Shown: positions 1-10,860, numbered from the stretch's first letter. The stretch is DNA of 64,000 nt from Nocardia vulneris (GCF_001613425.1 NZ_BDCI01000035.1:310001-374000), one strand, 5' to 3'. Program-made: numbers and translations. The notes: generated by a model from the sequence alone, not told the origin.

Positions 1-60
1 GGGGGAACTGGTGGCGGCATCGGCCGAGAGCCCGCCGCCACCCAGTTCCCCTTGATCTTG
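1..60. repeat. Palindromic intergenic element, copy 1 (cut by window start)
   Basis: An imperfect inverted repeat: GGGGAACTGGTGGCGGC at 2-18 pairs with GCCGCCACCCAGTTCCCC at 34-51 with one unpaired base, and is followed by TTGATCTTG. A closely similar palindrome occurs at 47247-47313, including the same terminal CTTG-side sequence, so this is a dispersed repeat and not a simple terminator. The left arm's outer bases fall outside the window. Confidence 0.6.
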
Positions 61-61
61 A

Positions 62-109
62 AACACCGCGGGCCCGCACCCCTCGACGGAGGTACGGGCC
101 CGCGGTGTT
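62..109 (-). terminator. Hairpin terminator of the DUF4191 gene
   Basis: A perfect 15-bp stem (AACACCGCGGGCCCG at 62-76 against its complement at 95-109) lies 7 bases beyond the stop codon of the minus-strand gene at 116-850. There is no U-tract, which is common for actinobacterial terminators. Confidence 0.7.
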
Positions 110-115
110 CGAGTT

Positions 116-850
116 TCAGCGCCTGCGGATGGTGCGCTGCACGCCACGCATCTTGGCGCCGGCGGGCATCGGGCCCTTCGGCATGGCCGGGCCGGTGCGG
201 GAGCTGAGGGCCGACAAACGTCCCTCGATCAGGTCCATCCGTTTGGTGTCGATGTTGCGGGGCAGCTTGGTCAGGTAACGCTGCAACTCCTTGAGCGGCA
301 CCTGTCCCTCGTCGTTGCCGATGACGACGTCGTAGATCGGGGTGTCGCCGATGAGCCGCGCGGTGCGCTTCTTCTCCTGCGCCAACAGCGATTTCACCCG
401 CTGCGGGGAGCCCTCGGCGACCAGCACCACGCCGGGCAGGCCGATCACCCGGTGCACCGCGTCGAGCTGGGTGGTCGCGGCGATGCCGTTGGTCACCCGC
501 CACTTGCCCTGCAGGTTGTCCAGCACCCAGGCCGCGGCGCCCGCCTGACCCTCCGCCTTGCCGTACACGCTCTTCTGCACCCGACGGCCGAAGATGATGA
601 ACGCGGCCAGCGCGCCCAGCACCACGCCGAACGGGACGAGCAGCCAGGTCAGCCCGAAGATCAGGCCGATCACCAGGAAGATCGCGGTGATGCCGAGCAG
701 GGCGCCGATCATCAGCGGCAGCAGCAGCTTGTCTTCCTTGCGCTGCATCTGGAACGCCTGCCAGAGCTGCTGCCTGCGCTCTTTCGACTGCTGCTTGCGG
801 GCCGCTTTCGCCGCGGCCTTCGCTTCCTTGGTGGGCTTACCTGCTGCCAT
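116..850 (-). CDS. DUF4191 family membrane protein
   Basis: The 244-aa product starts MAAGKPTKEAKAAAKAARKQ. A longer in-frame reading to 961 exists, but its extra 37 residues are Pro/Gly/Arg-rich and unlike the family, so I use the ATG at 850. A very basic N-terminal segment (Lys/Arg/Ala, residues 1-40) precedes two adjacent hydrophobic helices (about 42-62 and 67-87), and a soluble C-terminal domain ends in a basic tail. This is the architecture of DUF4191 (M. tuberculosis Rv2219), which in mycobacteria sits near lipA/lipB and glnA1. The function is unknown; a membrane-anchored role is inferred. In this window its neighbours differ from the mycobacterial order, because a TY-Chap-like gene lies upstream. 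Confidence 0.85.
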   Translation of the reverse strand: MAAGKPTKEAKAAAKAARKQQSKERRQQLWQAFQMQRKEDKLLLPLMIGALLGITAIFLVIGLIFGLTWLLVPFGVVLGALAAFIIFGRRVQKSVYGKAEGQAGAAAWVLDNLQGKWRVTNGIAATTQLDAVHRVIGLPGVVLVAEGSPQRVKSLLAQEKKRTARLIGDTPIYDVVIGNDEGQVPLKELQRYLTKLPRNIDTKRMDLIEGRLSALSSRTGPAMPKGPMPAGAKMRGVQRTIRRR

Positions 851-1016
851 GTCACTCAGGATAGTGCCCACGTCGCGCCGATTTCGCCACGCCTGTCCCG
901 GGCCGCCGATTCCCGGTGCGGCGGGCCCATCGACCGCCGGGCCGAGGCGCGCGTTTCGCACCGGCCGCGGCCGATGCCGGCGATGCGCCGCCTACGGCAG
1001 TCCCGCGCGGCGCGGG

Positions 1017-1466
1017 TCAGTTCCAGCCGCGCCGAGCCATCGAGCCCAGCACGGTGAGATCCAGATCACCGGAGGCCTCGGTCCACCCCATGGCCCGTAA
1101 CTCCACCGGGGTCGCCACACCGAGCGCGTCGCGGAACCCGATGGCGACCGACCGCGCGAACTCGACCAGACTGCCCAGCGAAAGAGGCCAGAACATGGTC
1201 TTGGTCCAATTGTCGACTTCGCGCCGCAGCATCGGCTCATTCCAGCCGAGTTCCCGTAATTCCGCCGCGGCGGAATCCGGAATGGGTTGCGCCAGATAGT
1301 GGTTACCGGCGAGCTCCGCCGACAATTTGATGTCGTATTGCATGAACTGCACGTACCGATTTCCCGGTGCGGCGATGATCAACGTGGCCCGGGAGGGAAG
1401 TTCGGACAGACATTGCGCCAGCGCTTGAACGAACTGTTCCCAGTCCGCGGTCACCGGCTCGTTCAT
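1017..1466 (-). CDS. TY-Chap-like domain protein
   Basis: A 149-aa soluble protein beginning MNEPVTADWEQFVQAL. I chose the ATG at 1466 over an upstream in-frame start at 1520 because GGGGGAAG lies just before it. The fold pattern (an N-terminal helix, then strands around 'ATLIIAAPGNRYVQF', a Trp-rich segment 'GWNEP...DNWTKTMFWPL', then a helix) resembles the small TY-Chap/secretion-chaperone-like proteins common in mycobacteria and Nocardia, which are often near ESX or polymorphic toxin genes. No toxin or secretion gene is adjacent here, so the role is open. The domain assignment is from memory of the family and is moderate. Confidence 0.55.
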   Translation of the reverse strand: MNEPVTADWEQFVQALAQCLSELPSRATLIIAAPGNRYVQFMQYDIKLSAELAGNHYLAQPIPDSAAAELRELGWNEPMLRREVDNWTKTMFWPLSLGSLVEFARSVAIGFRDALGVATPVELRAMGWTEASGDLDLTVLGSMARRGWN

Positions 1467-1753
1467 TCTTCCCCCGGGCGCTCGCACTGGCCCGATCATA
1501 CGCCGACCTGCCTGAGACACCAGGCGAATTGTCTTGCGACCCCGGACACTTCACCCATGCCATAGCCAAACCGAATGACCCTTTACCGGTCCGCGGCAGT
1601 TACTCGGAGACCCCTTTCGCATCCGCTCCGAGACGCGGCATCGGGCGCGGGCAAACCGCGGCGACGCGCGAGATCGGGCGGGGTCCCGATTCGTCGGGCA
1701 GCAGCACGCTGCTGTTCAGCTGGTGGCAACCGGGCGGTGTTAGCTTGCGGTGC

Positions 1754-2494
1754 GTGTGTGCGCGGTTGGTGGTGAGCGTCCATGACGTCGCACCCGCGAG
1801 TGCGGCGGAGACGGCGCGTTGGTGCGCGGATGCCGACGGGTTCGGGATCCCGGTATCGCTGCTGGTGATACCCGGGCCGTGGCGGGGCGCGTCGCTGGCG
1901 CGGCAGCCGGAGTATGCGGGCTTCCTGCGGGAACGCCGGGCACGGGGGGACGAGATCATGGTGCACGGGTGGTCGCATCGCGCCGGACCCGAGGGCGGGT
2001 GGCCGCGTCGGACGCTCGGGCGCGCGGTGGCCCGCGGCGCGGCCGAGTTCGCCGCGCTCGACCGAGGCCAGGCCGCGGCCAAGCTCCGCGACGCCACCGC
2101 GGTGATGGCCGAATCCGGGCTGTCCACAACGGGTTTCACCCCGCCCGGCTGGCTGGCCTCGCCCGCCGCCGAACAGGCTTTGCGCGCGGCGGGCTTCACC
2201 CATACCACCGACCACTTCGGCGCGAAGGACCTGCGCACCGGCCGCCGCCAGCGTGGCTTCGCCCTCTCCCACCGGCCCGGCGGCGGCTGGTCCGAACGCT
2301 TCGGCGCCGCCATGCTGCAGACCTTCGCCCAGCGCAACGCGCGCAACGGCGGGCTCGTCCGTCTCGCCCTGCACCCCGACGACCTGCACCATCCCGGCCT
2401 GCGCGCGGCCACCCTGCGTGCCATCGACGCCGCCCTCACGGCGGGCGCGCGCCCCACCACCTACGCCGAGCTGATCGAAGCGGCGGCCTCCTGA
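1754..2494 (+). CDS. DUF2334-type polysaccharide deacetylase-like protein
   Basis: A 246-aa protein starting at GTG 1754 (MCARLVVSVHDVAPAS). The long open frame extends upstream to 1529, but that part is low-complexity. A TAGCTT box at 1741-1746 lies 7 bases before the GTG, suggesting a leaderless start. The N-terminal 'SVHDVAP' and the later 'HGWSHR' are the metal-binding motif positions of the DUF2334 branch of the NodB/polysaccharide deacetylase superfamily. The final TGA shares one base with the ATG of the downstream glycosyltransferase, so the two are co-translated, consistent with a role in modifying a cell-envelope glycan or glycolipid. The substrate cannot be read from sequence. Confidence 0.8.
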   Translation: MCARLVVSVHDVAPASAAETARWCADADGFGIPVSLLVIPGPWRGASLARQPEYAGFLRERRARGDEIMVHGWSHRAGPEGGWPRRTLGRAVARGAAEFAALDRGQAAAKLRDATAVMAESGLSTTGFTPPGWLASPAAEQALRAAGFTHTTDHFGAKDLRTGRRQRGFALSHRPGGGWSERFGAAMLQTFAQRNARNGGLVRLALHPDDLHHPGLRAATLRAIDAALTAGARPTTYAELIEAAAS

Positions 2495-3594
2495 TGCGCA
2501 TCGTGCAGATCGCGAACTTCTACACGCCGGCCTCGGGCGGGTTGCGGACCTGCTTGGACGAGATCGGGCGGGGCTATCTGGCGACCGGGCACGAGCGGGT
2601 GCTCGTGGTGCCGGGACCGGCCGACGGGGACGAGGCGACGACGTCGGGGCGGCGAATCACGGTGCGCAGCCCGAAGTTCGGCGCGGGCGGTTACCACGTG
2701 CTGACCGCGCGCCGGACCCGCCCGATTCTCGACCTGCTGCACCCGGACGTACTCGAATGCAGTGACAAGCTGAGCGTGCGGTGGCTGGCGCCGTGGGCGC
2801 GCGGCACCGGGGTGCCGCTCGTGTTGTTCTCCCATGAACGCATCGACGCGATTCTGCGCACCCGGGTCCCGCCCGGATTCCCCCTGACCACGGCGGCCGA
2901 CCTGGCCAATCGCCGCCTCTGCGTGCGCGCCGAAAAGGTGGTGGTCACTTCGAGTTTCGCGACGGCGGAGTTCGCCCGCATCGGCGCGACCAACGTGCGG
3001 CGCGTCCCGCTCGGCGTCGACCTGAGCACTTTTCGTCCCGCGGCCGAAACATCCCGCACCACCGGCGAATCGGTGCGCTTGGTGCTGGTGAGCAGGCTGT
3101 CGAAGGAGAAGTGCGCCGAACGCGCCATCGAAGCGGTGCGCGTGCTGGTCGATTCCGGTGTGCGCTGCGAGCTGGCCGTGCTCGGTGACGGCCCGCTGCG
3201 GCACCGGCTGGAACGCCTGGCGGCCGGGCTGCCGGTGATCTTCCACGGTCACCTCACCGACCGCGTCGCGATGGCACGCCTGGTCGCGGACGCCGACATC
3301 GCGATATTCCCCTCCCCCGCCGAGACTTTCGGGCTCGCAGTGCTGGAGGCGCTGGCCTGCGGCACCCCCGTGGTGGTGCCCGACGAAGGCGCCGCGGGTG
3401 AACTGGTGGACGCCGCCGGTTCCGGCATCGTGTCCGACGGCTCCCCGCACGGCCTCGCGGCAGGCGTCCGAGCCCTACTGACCATCCCAGCTCCGCAACG
3501 CCGCCGCGCCGCCCGCCGTGCGGCAGAACGCTTCCCGTGGTCCGCCACGGTCGCGGGCATGCTCGCCCTCTACGCCGACTACGAAGCAGCCTGA
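2494..3594 (+). CDS. GT4 glycosyltransferase, MgtA/PimC-like mannosyltransferase
   Basis: A 366-aa protein starting MRIVQIANFYTPASGGLRTC. The N-terminal Rossmann domain has the Gly-Gly loop (SGGLRT, about residues 13-18). The C-terminal domain carries 'VSRLSKEK', 'VLGDGPLRHRLE' and the nucleotide-sugar site 'SPAETFGLAVLEALACGTPVV' with the E-x7-E spacing of family GT4. The whole length resembles M. tuberculosis Rv0557 (MgtA/PimC, a GDP-mannose-dependent alpha-mannosyltransferase acting on glycolipids), so a mannosyl transfer to an envelope lipid is the best inference. It overlaps the deacetylase gene by one base (TGATG), indicating translational coupling. The Rv0557 gene neighbourhood is not conserved, so orthology is not certain. 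Confidence 0.82.
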   Translation: MRIVQIANFYTPASGGLRTCLDEIGRGYLATGHERVLVVPGPADGDEATTSGRRITVRSPKFGAGGYHVLTARRTRPILDLLHPDVLECSDKLSVRWLAPWARGTGVPLVLFSHERIDAILRTRVPPGFPLTTAADLANRRLCVRAEKVVVTSSFATAEFARIGATNVRRVPLGVDLSTFRPAAETSRTTGESVRLVLVSRLSKEKCAERAIEAVRVLVDSGVRCELAVLGDGPLRHRLERLAAGLPVIFHGHLTDRVAMARLVADADIAIFPSPAETFGLAVLEALACGTPVVVPDEGAAGELVDAAGSGIVSDGSPHGLAAGVRALLTIPAPQRRRAARRAAERFPWSATVAGMLALYADYEAA

Positions 3595-3659
3595 TCCCAC
3601 AGCCGCACTCTTCGTTCGCGCACCGTCCCGAGGAGGCTCCCGCCGCGCCACGAGCTCAC

Positions 3660-4589
3660 TCAAACCCCCTCCGGCACCGCCTGTTTCGCCGTCGTACCGG
3701 CAACTCGGTCTCGTTCGTCGTGCAGGGTGGGCGAATTCGCGAGCAGGGTGACGCCGGTGATCACCAGGACGGCCGCGAGCAGCAGTGGCACCACCCGGGG
3801 GTGGACGGCGGCGAACAGGGTGACGCCCGCGGTATAGCTGAGGACGGGGTCGGTGATGGTCATCGCGGTGAGCGCGGTAGGCAGCGAGCCGCGAGCGTAG
3901 GCCTCTTGCGTGAGCAGTCCGCCCAGACCGGTGGAGATCGGGATCCCGAACAGCGCCCAGCTCAGGCCCGGCAGGGCGGTGGTGGCGATGACCACCAGGA
4001 CGGCCGTGGTGGCGAAACAGCAACCCGCCGCGACGGCGACCAGCGCCGAACGCACCTGGGTGGCGCGGGTCAGCCGGGAGAGCGCGATCAGCGTGACGAT
4101 CACCAGGAACACTCCGGCACCGGCCGTCGGCAACAGCGCGGGCCGCAACTCGGTGTGGCTGGACGCGCTCTGCCCGACCAGCAGGATCAGTCCGGCGCAC
4201 ACGAAAACCGTCCCGGCCCAGTCCCGCCGCAGCAGCGGCCGCCTGCGCCGCGCCGCCGCGAACGGCAACGCGAACAGCAGCTGCACGACCAGCAGGGATT
4301 GCACCACCGCGATCGCCCCGAGCCGCAGCGCCACCGCGTGTACGACGAAGCCCGCCACGTTCGCACCCTGCCCGGCCAGCCAGCGCCGATCGGTGAGCAA
4401 CCGCCGCGCGATGCCGGCGATCACCAGGAACCGTCCCTGCGGATCCGCGGTCGCGGCTTCGCGCGCGGCGCCTTGCTGCAGCGCCGCCGACACCGCGAAC
4501 AGCAGCGCGGCCACCAGCGCGAGCGTGATCGTCCCCACCGCGGCCGCATCGATCGGCGTGCCGCCCAGCGCTTCGACGCCTTCCGCCAT
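3660..4589 (-). CDS. EamA/DMT-type transporter
   Basis: A 309-aa, strongly hydrophobic protein with about ten transmembrane segments in two five-helix halves ('TITLALVAALLFAVSAAL', 'IAVVQSLLVVQLLFALPFA', 'TVFVCAGLILLVGQ', then a second set from 'GVFLVIVTLIALS' to 'VVPLLLAAVLVITGVTLLA'). This is the drug/metabolite transporter topology, and length fits the family. It is convergent with the glycosyltransferase gene and divergent from the CocE-type hydrolase. The substrate is unknown. No good ribosome site precedes the ATG at 4589, and a CAGCAT box lies about 8 bases upstream of it, which would fit a leaderless message. Confidence 0.8.
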   Translation of the reverse strand: MAEGVEALGGTPIDAAAVGTITLALVAALLFAVSAALQQGAAREAATADPQGRFLVIAGIARRLLTDRRWLAGQGANVAGFVVHAVALRLGAIAVVQSLLVVQLLFALPFAAARRRRPLLRRDWAGTVFVCAGLILLVGQSASSHTELRPALLPTAGAGVFLVIVTLIALSRLTRATQVRSALVAVAAGCCFATTAVLVVIATTALPGLSWALFGIPISTGLGGLLTQEAYARGSLPTALTAMTITDPVLSYTAGVTLFAAVHPRVVPLLLAAVLVITGVTLLANSPTLHDERDRVAGTTAKQAVPEGV

Positions 4590-4736
4590 AGCGCCAATGC
4601 TGGCGGGTGGCAGTGAACATCGGGTGGCGCTCGCCCGGCGAGTCGGCGACGACCGGCGACATTCGTCCGGCGATCCGCTGCTCTGCTACCCCGGTTCCAG
4701 GGTCTGGACGGTCGTCCGGGCACACTCGATAGTCCT

Positions 4737-6407
4737 ATGGTGAGCGAACGACGTGTGCTGCTGCGCGCCCTGTGTGGGCTGCTGCTTCTGCTGGCCCCGG
4801 CCATCCCGGTGACCGCCGCGGCGGAGCCGCTGGGCGTGCCGTTCCAGTGGAAGCAAGCGTTCATCGACGCCCCCGACGGCACCCGCCTGCACGCGGACAT
4901 CCTGCGGCCGGACGGTCTCGCCGACGATGTCCGCACGCCGGTCATCCTCACCGTGAGCCCGTACCGCGCGCACCTGGCGTATCTGAGCGAACCGCGGTTG
5001 ACCGGCGGGCCGTCCACCGAGAACCTGCAAGCGGACATGTTCCTGCGCGCCGGCTATACCTACGTGATCGTCGATCTGCGCGGTTTCGGCGGCTCGTCGG
5101 GCTGCCCCGATTTCGGCGGCCCCGGTGAACGCTCGGATGTCGCGACCGCGGTGGAGTGGTCGGCGAGCCAGCCGTGGTCCACCGGCAAGATCGGCATGTT
5201 CGGCACCTCGTACGAGGGCTGGACCGGCTTGATGGGTCTGGCGGCGAAGCCGAAGGGGCTCGCCGCCGTCGCGTCCTTCGAACCGGTGGTCGATCCGTAC
5301 TCGTACCTGTACATGCAGGGCGTGTCGTGGAAGTTCTCCGGCAAGCCGGTCACCGAGAGCGGGGTGCGCCCAGCCGATTTCGCCGGTCTGGAACATCTGC
5401 TGATCGCGTCGACGCCGGGTCGCCCGGAAGATTCGCCCGAATATCAGGCTGCCGCCGCGCAATTGCCGATGCAGTGCTATCAGCAATATCTCGCCGATAC
5501 CGGCAATCACGACGGCAATTCCGCATTCTGGCGCGATCGTGATCTGGTCGGCCCGCTGCGCGGCAACACCATTCCGTTGTTCCTCGGCCAGGGTTTCGTC
5601 GACTACAACACCCGCGCCTATCGCGTTTTCGATCTGTGGAACGGACTCGGCCCCGGCGCGCACCGTGCCTGGTTCGGTCAATGGGGCCACCGCACCTGCC
5701 ACGAGAAATGCGGCACACCGCATTTCGACACCGAACTGCTGGCCTTCTTCGACAAGCATGTGGCGGGCCGCGATGTCGAGATCCCCGGTCCGCGAATCAC
5801 GGTCGGGCAGTTCGACGGTCGCTGGCGCGCCGAAACCGCCTGGCCGCCCGCCGATGCCGCGCGCGTGCCGGTGGATCTGCGCACAGGCAGCTACACCGAC
5901 CGCGGCCTGATCCCCGGGCCCGACCGCGAACTCTGGTCCGTCTCAGAGCCGTTGGCCCAGGCCCAGCACCTGTCCGGAATTCCGACCGCGACACTGCAAC
6001 TCGACGGCCCCGCGGCCGCCACGGTCGCGGTCGAGCTGTACGACATCGCCCCCGACAACCTGGCCACCGTGATCACCCGCGGTATCGCGCCGGTCGGCGA
6101 CGGCACCGCCGAAGTCCGCCTGCTCGGCCAGGATTGGCCGATCGCGGCCGGCCATCGGATCGGCGTAAGGGTCACCGACGTGGTCGACGATGTCTGGTCG
6201 CACACTCCGGCGCTCGCCTCGGTCACGGTGACCAAGGCCCGGATCGAGTTGCCGATGCTCACCGGTGCGCGCGTGGCCGACCTGCCGGGCGGTCTCACCG
6301 AGGGCATCGTGAAGTGGCGAAACGAGAAGACCATCCCGCTGGGGCCAGGAGTATTGAACAATGCAACGGTGTCCATGAATTTGCCGAACCGCCGCGGCGA
6401 CCGATGA
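4737..6407 (+). CDS. Secreted CocE/NonD family hydrolase
   Basis: A 556-aa protein with an N-terminal signal peptide (hydrophobic residues 7-27, likely cleavage after an A-A-A run near 27-29). The catalytic domain shows 'GTSYEGW' (nucleophile Ser158), a G-F-G-G-S oxyanion segment at 117-121 and 'GQWGHR' with the likely catalytic His. The C-terminal half is the beta-rich jelly-roll typical of X-Pro dipeptidyl-peptidase/cocaine-esterase relatives. Acts outside the membrane on an ester or amide that cannot be specified. Its stop overlaps the ATG of the M20 gene by four bases (ATGA at 6404-6407), so it leads a coupled operon. Confidence 0.88.
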   Translation: MVSERRVLLRALCGLLLLLAPAIPVTAAAEPLGVPFQWKQAFIDAPDGTRLHADILRPDGLADDVRTPVILTVSPYRAHLAYLSEPRLTGGPSTENLQADMFLRAGYTYVIVDLRGFGGSSGCPDFGGPGERSDVATAVEWSASQPWSTGKIGMFGTSYEGWTGLMGLAAKPKGLAAVASFEPVVDPYSYLYMQGVSWKFSGKPVTESGVRPADFAGLEHLLIASTPGRPEDSPEYQAAAAQLPMQCYQQYLADTGNHDGNSAFWRDRDLVGPLRGNTIPLFLGQGFVDYNTRAYRVFDLWNGLGPGAHRAWFGQWGHRTCHEKCGTPHFDTELLAFFDKHVAGRDVEIPGPRITVGQFDGRWRAETAWPPADAARVPVDLRTGSYTDRGLIPGPDRELWSVSEPLAQAQHLSGIPTATLQLDGPAAATVAVELYDIAPDNLATVITRGIAPVGDGTAEVRLLGQDWPIAAGHRIGVRVTDVVDDVWSHTPALASVTVTKARIELPMLTGARVADLPGGLTEGIVKWRNEKTIPLGPGVLNNATVSMNLPNRRGDR

Positions 6408-7780
6408 CCGAACCGGTCGACGATCGCACCGCCGAGCGCCTTGCGGCCGCATTGCGCTGTGTAACCGTGTCCACCGACGATCCGGACGATATCGACGACG
6501 CGGCCTTCGACCGGCTCTCCGCACACCTCGAGCAATCCTTCCCCCGGGTGCACGCCGAACTCGAGTTGGAGCAATTCGGGCACAGCAGGCTCTACCGGTG
6601 GGCGGGGGTGGAGCCCGATCAGGTCGCGGCGATCCTGCTCGCCCACCAGGACGTGGTGCCGGTCGACGATCCGCAGCGCTGGACGCATCCGCCCTTCGCG
6701 GGCGTCGTCGACGCCGAATTCATCTGGGGCCGCGGCGCGATCGACGACAAGAGCAGGCTGCTCGCCATCCTGGAGGCGGTAGAGGCCGCCCTCGCGGCCG
6801 GAATCCGACCGCGGCACACCATCTTTCTGGCGTTCGGGCACGACGAGGAAGTCTTCGGCGACACCGGGGCGATGCACATGGCGCAGCGCCTGCGCGCGCA
6901 AGGCGTGTTCGCGAACCTGCTGCTCGATGAGGGCGGCATGATCACCACCGGCGTCGCCGACCGCATCGAACCACCGGTCGCCACGATCATGGTGGGCGAG
7001 AAAGGCTATGCGACGGTACGGCTTTCGGTCACCGAACGGGGCGGGCACTCGTCCATGCCCGGTAAACAGACGGCGGTCGGACGGATCGCCCGGGCGGTCG
7101 CGCGCATCCAGGACCATCCGATGCCGCTGCGGATGACCCCGGTCACCGCCGACATGCTCGCCCGGGTGCGCACGGTCATGCCCGCACCGCGCAGGCAACT
7201 GCTGCGCCTCGCCGATCTGGTCGCGCCGGTGGTCACCCGCGTGATGGCGGCGCGGCCGCAGACCGAGGCCCTGGTGCGCACGACCACCGCGCCCACCGTG
7301 ATCCGGGGCGGCGTGAAATCGAACGTGCTCCCCCAGCACGCCGAGGCATTCGTGAACTTCCGCATCCTGCCCGGCGATTCCGTCGCCTCGGTGCTCGCGC
7401 ACTGCCGGAAGGTGGTGCGCGACAACGGTGTCCGGATCGAAACCGAGGGCGTGTGCTCGGAGCCGACGGTGCACGCCACCCCGGGTGCCGCGTTCGACCT
7501 CATCGCCGGGATCGCGCAGGCCATCGTCCCAGGCACGGTGATCACCACCGGCATCGTGCCCGGCGCCACCGACTCCCGGCACTATCACGACCTGGCCGCG
7601 ACCCGCTGCAACTTCGCCCCCATCGTCCTGGAAGAACGCGATCTGGCCTCGATCCACGGAACCGACGAACGCCTTTCCCGGGTGAACTACGCTCGACTCA
7701 TCGAGTTCAACCGGCGGCTCTTCACCGAGCTGGCGTACTCGACGAGCAGCGAGCCGCACCCATCAGGAGCCGATGCATGA
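6404..7780 (+). CDS. M20-family metallopeptidase/deacylase
   Basis: A 458-aa protein starting MTEPVDDRTAERLAAAL. Metal ligands are visible in the canonical places: H81-Q-D83 ('LLAHQDVVPV'), D114 in 'GRGAIDDKS', and the E148-E149 pair in 'GHDEEVFGDTG'. A dimerisation (lid) domain sits between about residues 210 and 340, and a late His occurs in 'DSRHYHD'. This is the carboxypeptidase S-like branch of M20, which hydrolyses N-acyl amino acids or dipeptides. It follows the CocE hydrolase with an ATGA overlap and is followed by a 16-codon ORF with another ATGA overlap. The true substrate is unknown. Confidence 0.88.
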   Translation: MTEPVDDRTAERLAAALRCVTVSTDDPDDIDDAAFDRLSAHLEQSFPRVHAELELEQFGHSRLYRWAGVEPDQVAAILLAHQDVVPVDDPQRWTHPPFAGVVDAEFIWGRGAIDDKSRLLAILEAVEAALAAGIRPRHTIFLAFGHDEEVFGDTGAMHMAQRLRAQGVFANLLLDEGGMITTGVADRIEPPVATIMVGEKGYATVRLSVTERGGHSSMPGKQTAVGRIARAVARIQDHPMPLRMTPVTADMLARVRTVMPAPRRQLLRLADLVAPVVTRVMAARPQTEALVRTTTAPTVIRGGVKSNVLPQHAEAFVNFRILPGDSVASVLAHCRKVVRDNGVRIETEGVCSEPTVHATPGAAFDLIAGIAQAIVPGTVITTGIVPGATDSRHYHDLAATRCNFAPIVLEERDLASIHGTDERLSRVNYARLIEFNRRLFTELAYSTSSEPHPSGADA

Positions 7781-7827
7781 GTGAGCGCAGCAGGACCGAG
7801 CCGAGCACCGGCGAGGCGCGGTCGTGA
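7777..7827 (+). CDS. 16-aa bridging (coupling) ORF
   Basis: ATG at 7777 overlaps the M20 stop (ATGA, 7777-7780). The ORF MSERSRTEPSTGEARS ends in TGA at 7825-7827, which overlaps the GTG start of the next gene (GTGA, 7824-7827). It thus carries ribosomes across an otherwise 43-base gap with a 4-base overlap at each end. The peptide is hydrophilic and unlikely to be functional in itself; the likely role is translational coupling of the lipase-like gene. The nucleotide sequence also resembles the GAGCGCAGC-type junction sequence frequent in actinobacterial operons. Confidence 0.5.
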   Translation: MSERSRTEPSTGEARS

Positions 7828-8693
7828 CCGCGGAACCGGAGCGCGACGACGCGGGCATCCGTACCGAGACCGGGCAGTTCGACGGCACGGGCAGCGGAAT
7901 CGCCTGGCGCGCCTGGCTGCCCGAGACGCAGGCGCGCGGCGTGATCGTCCTGGTGCACGGCGTCGCGGAGCATTCCGGCCGCTACACCCATGTCGGCCGG
8001 CGCTTTGCGGGCGCCGGGTTCGCGGTCTACGCGCTCGACCACATCGGTCACGGCAAGTCCGCGGGCAGCAAGGCCAATATCGGTTCGATGGACGGCGCGG
8101 CCGACAACGTGGCGGCGATGCTGAACATCGCGAGCCGCGAATACCCGGACGTGCCGCGCTTCCTGGTCGGGCACTCGATGGGCAGCCTCATCGTGCTGCA
8201 CCTGGCCACCCGCGCGCCGGTCGACGTCGCGGGCATCGTGCTGTCGGCGCCGCCGCTGGTCATTCCGCTCGGCAACCCGCTGCAGCGCCTCGTCGCGCCG
8301 CTGCTCACCCGGCTCACCCCGAATCTCGGTGTGCTGAAACTGGATTCGTCGCAGATCAGCCGCGATCCGGCGGTGGTGCGGGCCTACGACGACGATCCGC
8401 TGGTCTATCGCGGCAGCCTGCCCGCCCGCACCGCGGTCGAGATCCTGGACACGACGACCCTGGTGAAGCAGCGCCTCGGCCGGCTCACCGTGCCGCTGCT
8501 GGTGCTGCACGGCACCGGTGACGCCATCGCCGCACCCGCCGGCACGGACCTGATCGAGCGGGGCGCGGGCTCGAAAGACCTCACCGCGATCCGGTACGAC
8601 GGCCTCTACCACGAGATATTCAACGAACCCGAGCAGGACGAGGTGCTCGGCAATGTGGTGGACTGGCTGGAGGCGCACGTTACCGGCAAGTAA
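7824..8693 (+). CDS. Alpha/beta hydrolase, monoacylglycerol lipase-like
   Basis: A 289-aa cytoplasmic protein with GTG start at 7824. 'VLVHGVAEHSGRY' (oxyanion HG), the nucleophile elbow 'GHSMG' (Ser118), 'LHGTGDAIA' (acid) and 'DGLYHEIFNE' (catalytic His) match the serine aquamonoacylglycerol-lipase/lysophospholipase group, for which M. tuberculosis Rv0183 is the model. Expected reaction: hydrolysis of monoacylglycerols to glycerol and fatty acid. It is translationally linked to the preceding ORFs and is followed 9 bases later by ribH, so the five genes probably form one transcript. Confidence 0.88.
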   Translation: MTAEPERDDAGIRTETGQFDGTGSGIAWRAWLPETQARGVIVLVHGVAEHSGRYTHVGRRFAGAGFAVYALDHIGHGKSAGSKANIGSMDGAADNVAAMLNIASREYPDVPRFLVGHSMGSLIVLHLATRAPVDVAGIVLSAPPLVIPLGNPLQRLVAPLLTRLTPNLGVLKLDSSQISRDPAVVRAYDDDPLVYRGSLPARTAVEILDTTTLVKQRLGRLTVPLLVLHGTGDAIAAPAGTDLIERGAGSKDLTAIRYDGLYHEIFNEPEQDEVLGNVVDWLEAHVTGK

Positions 8694-10597
<1,904 letters not shown>

Positions 10598-10860
10598 CGC
10601 TGCGCCTCCCGAACCACCGCGCGCCGCTCACTCAGGAGGGACGGAGATCTCGGCAGACCCCTGCCCGCCGTCCCCCCGATGGTAGTAGGCCGCACGCACC
10701 CCGACCAGGTCTCAGCCGAACGCCGCCGAGCCCCGGCGGGAACGGGCATCTGCACCCCCGACCAGGTCCCGAGTCGAACGCAGCGGTGGCTGAAACACTG
10801 CTCCGGGCGCGCATCGGCCCTCTCAGGTCCATACCTCGCCTCGCGCCACAACACGCCCCG

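Noticed and set aside
4737-8693. Secondary metabolite cluster formed by the hydrolases
   Set aside because: Three unrelated hydrolases plus ribH in an operon, with no synthase, carrier or tailoring enzymes; more likely catabolic.
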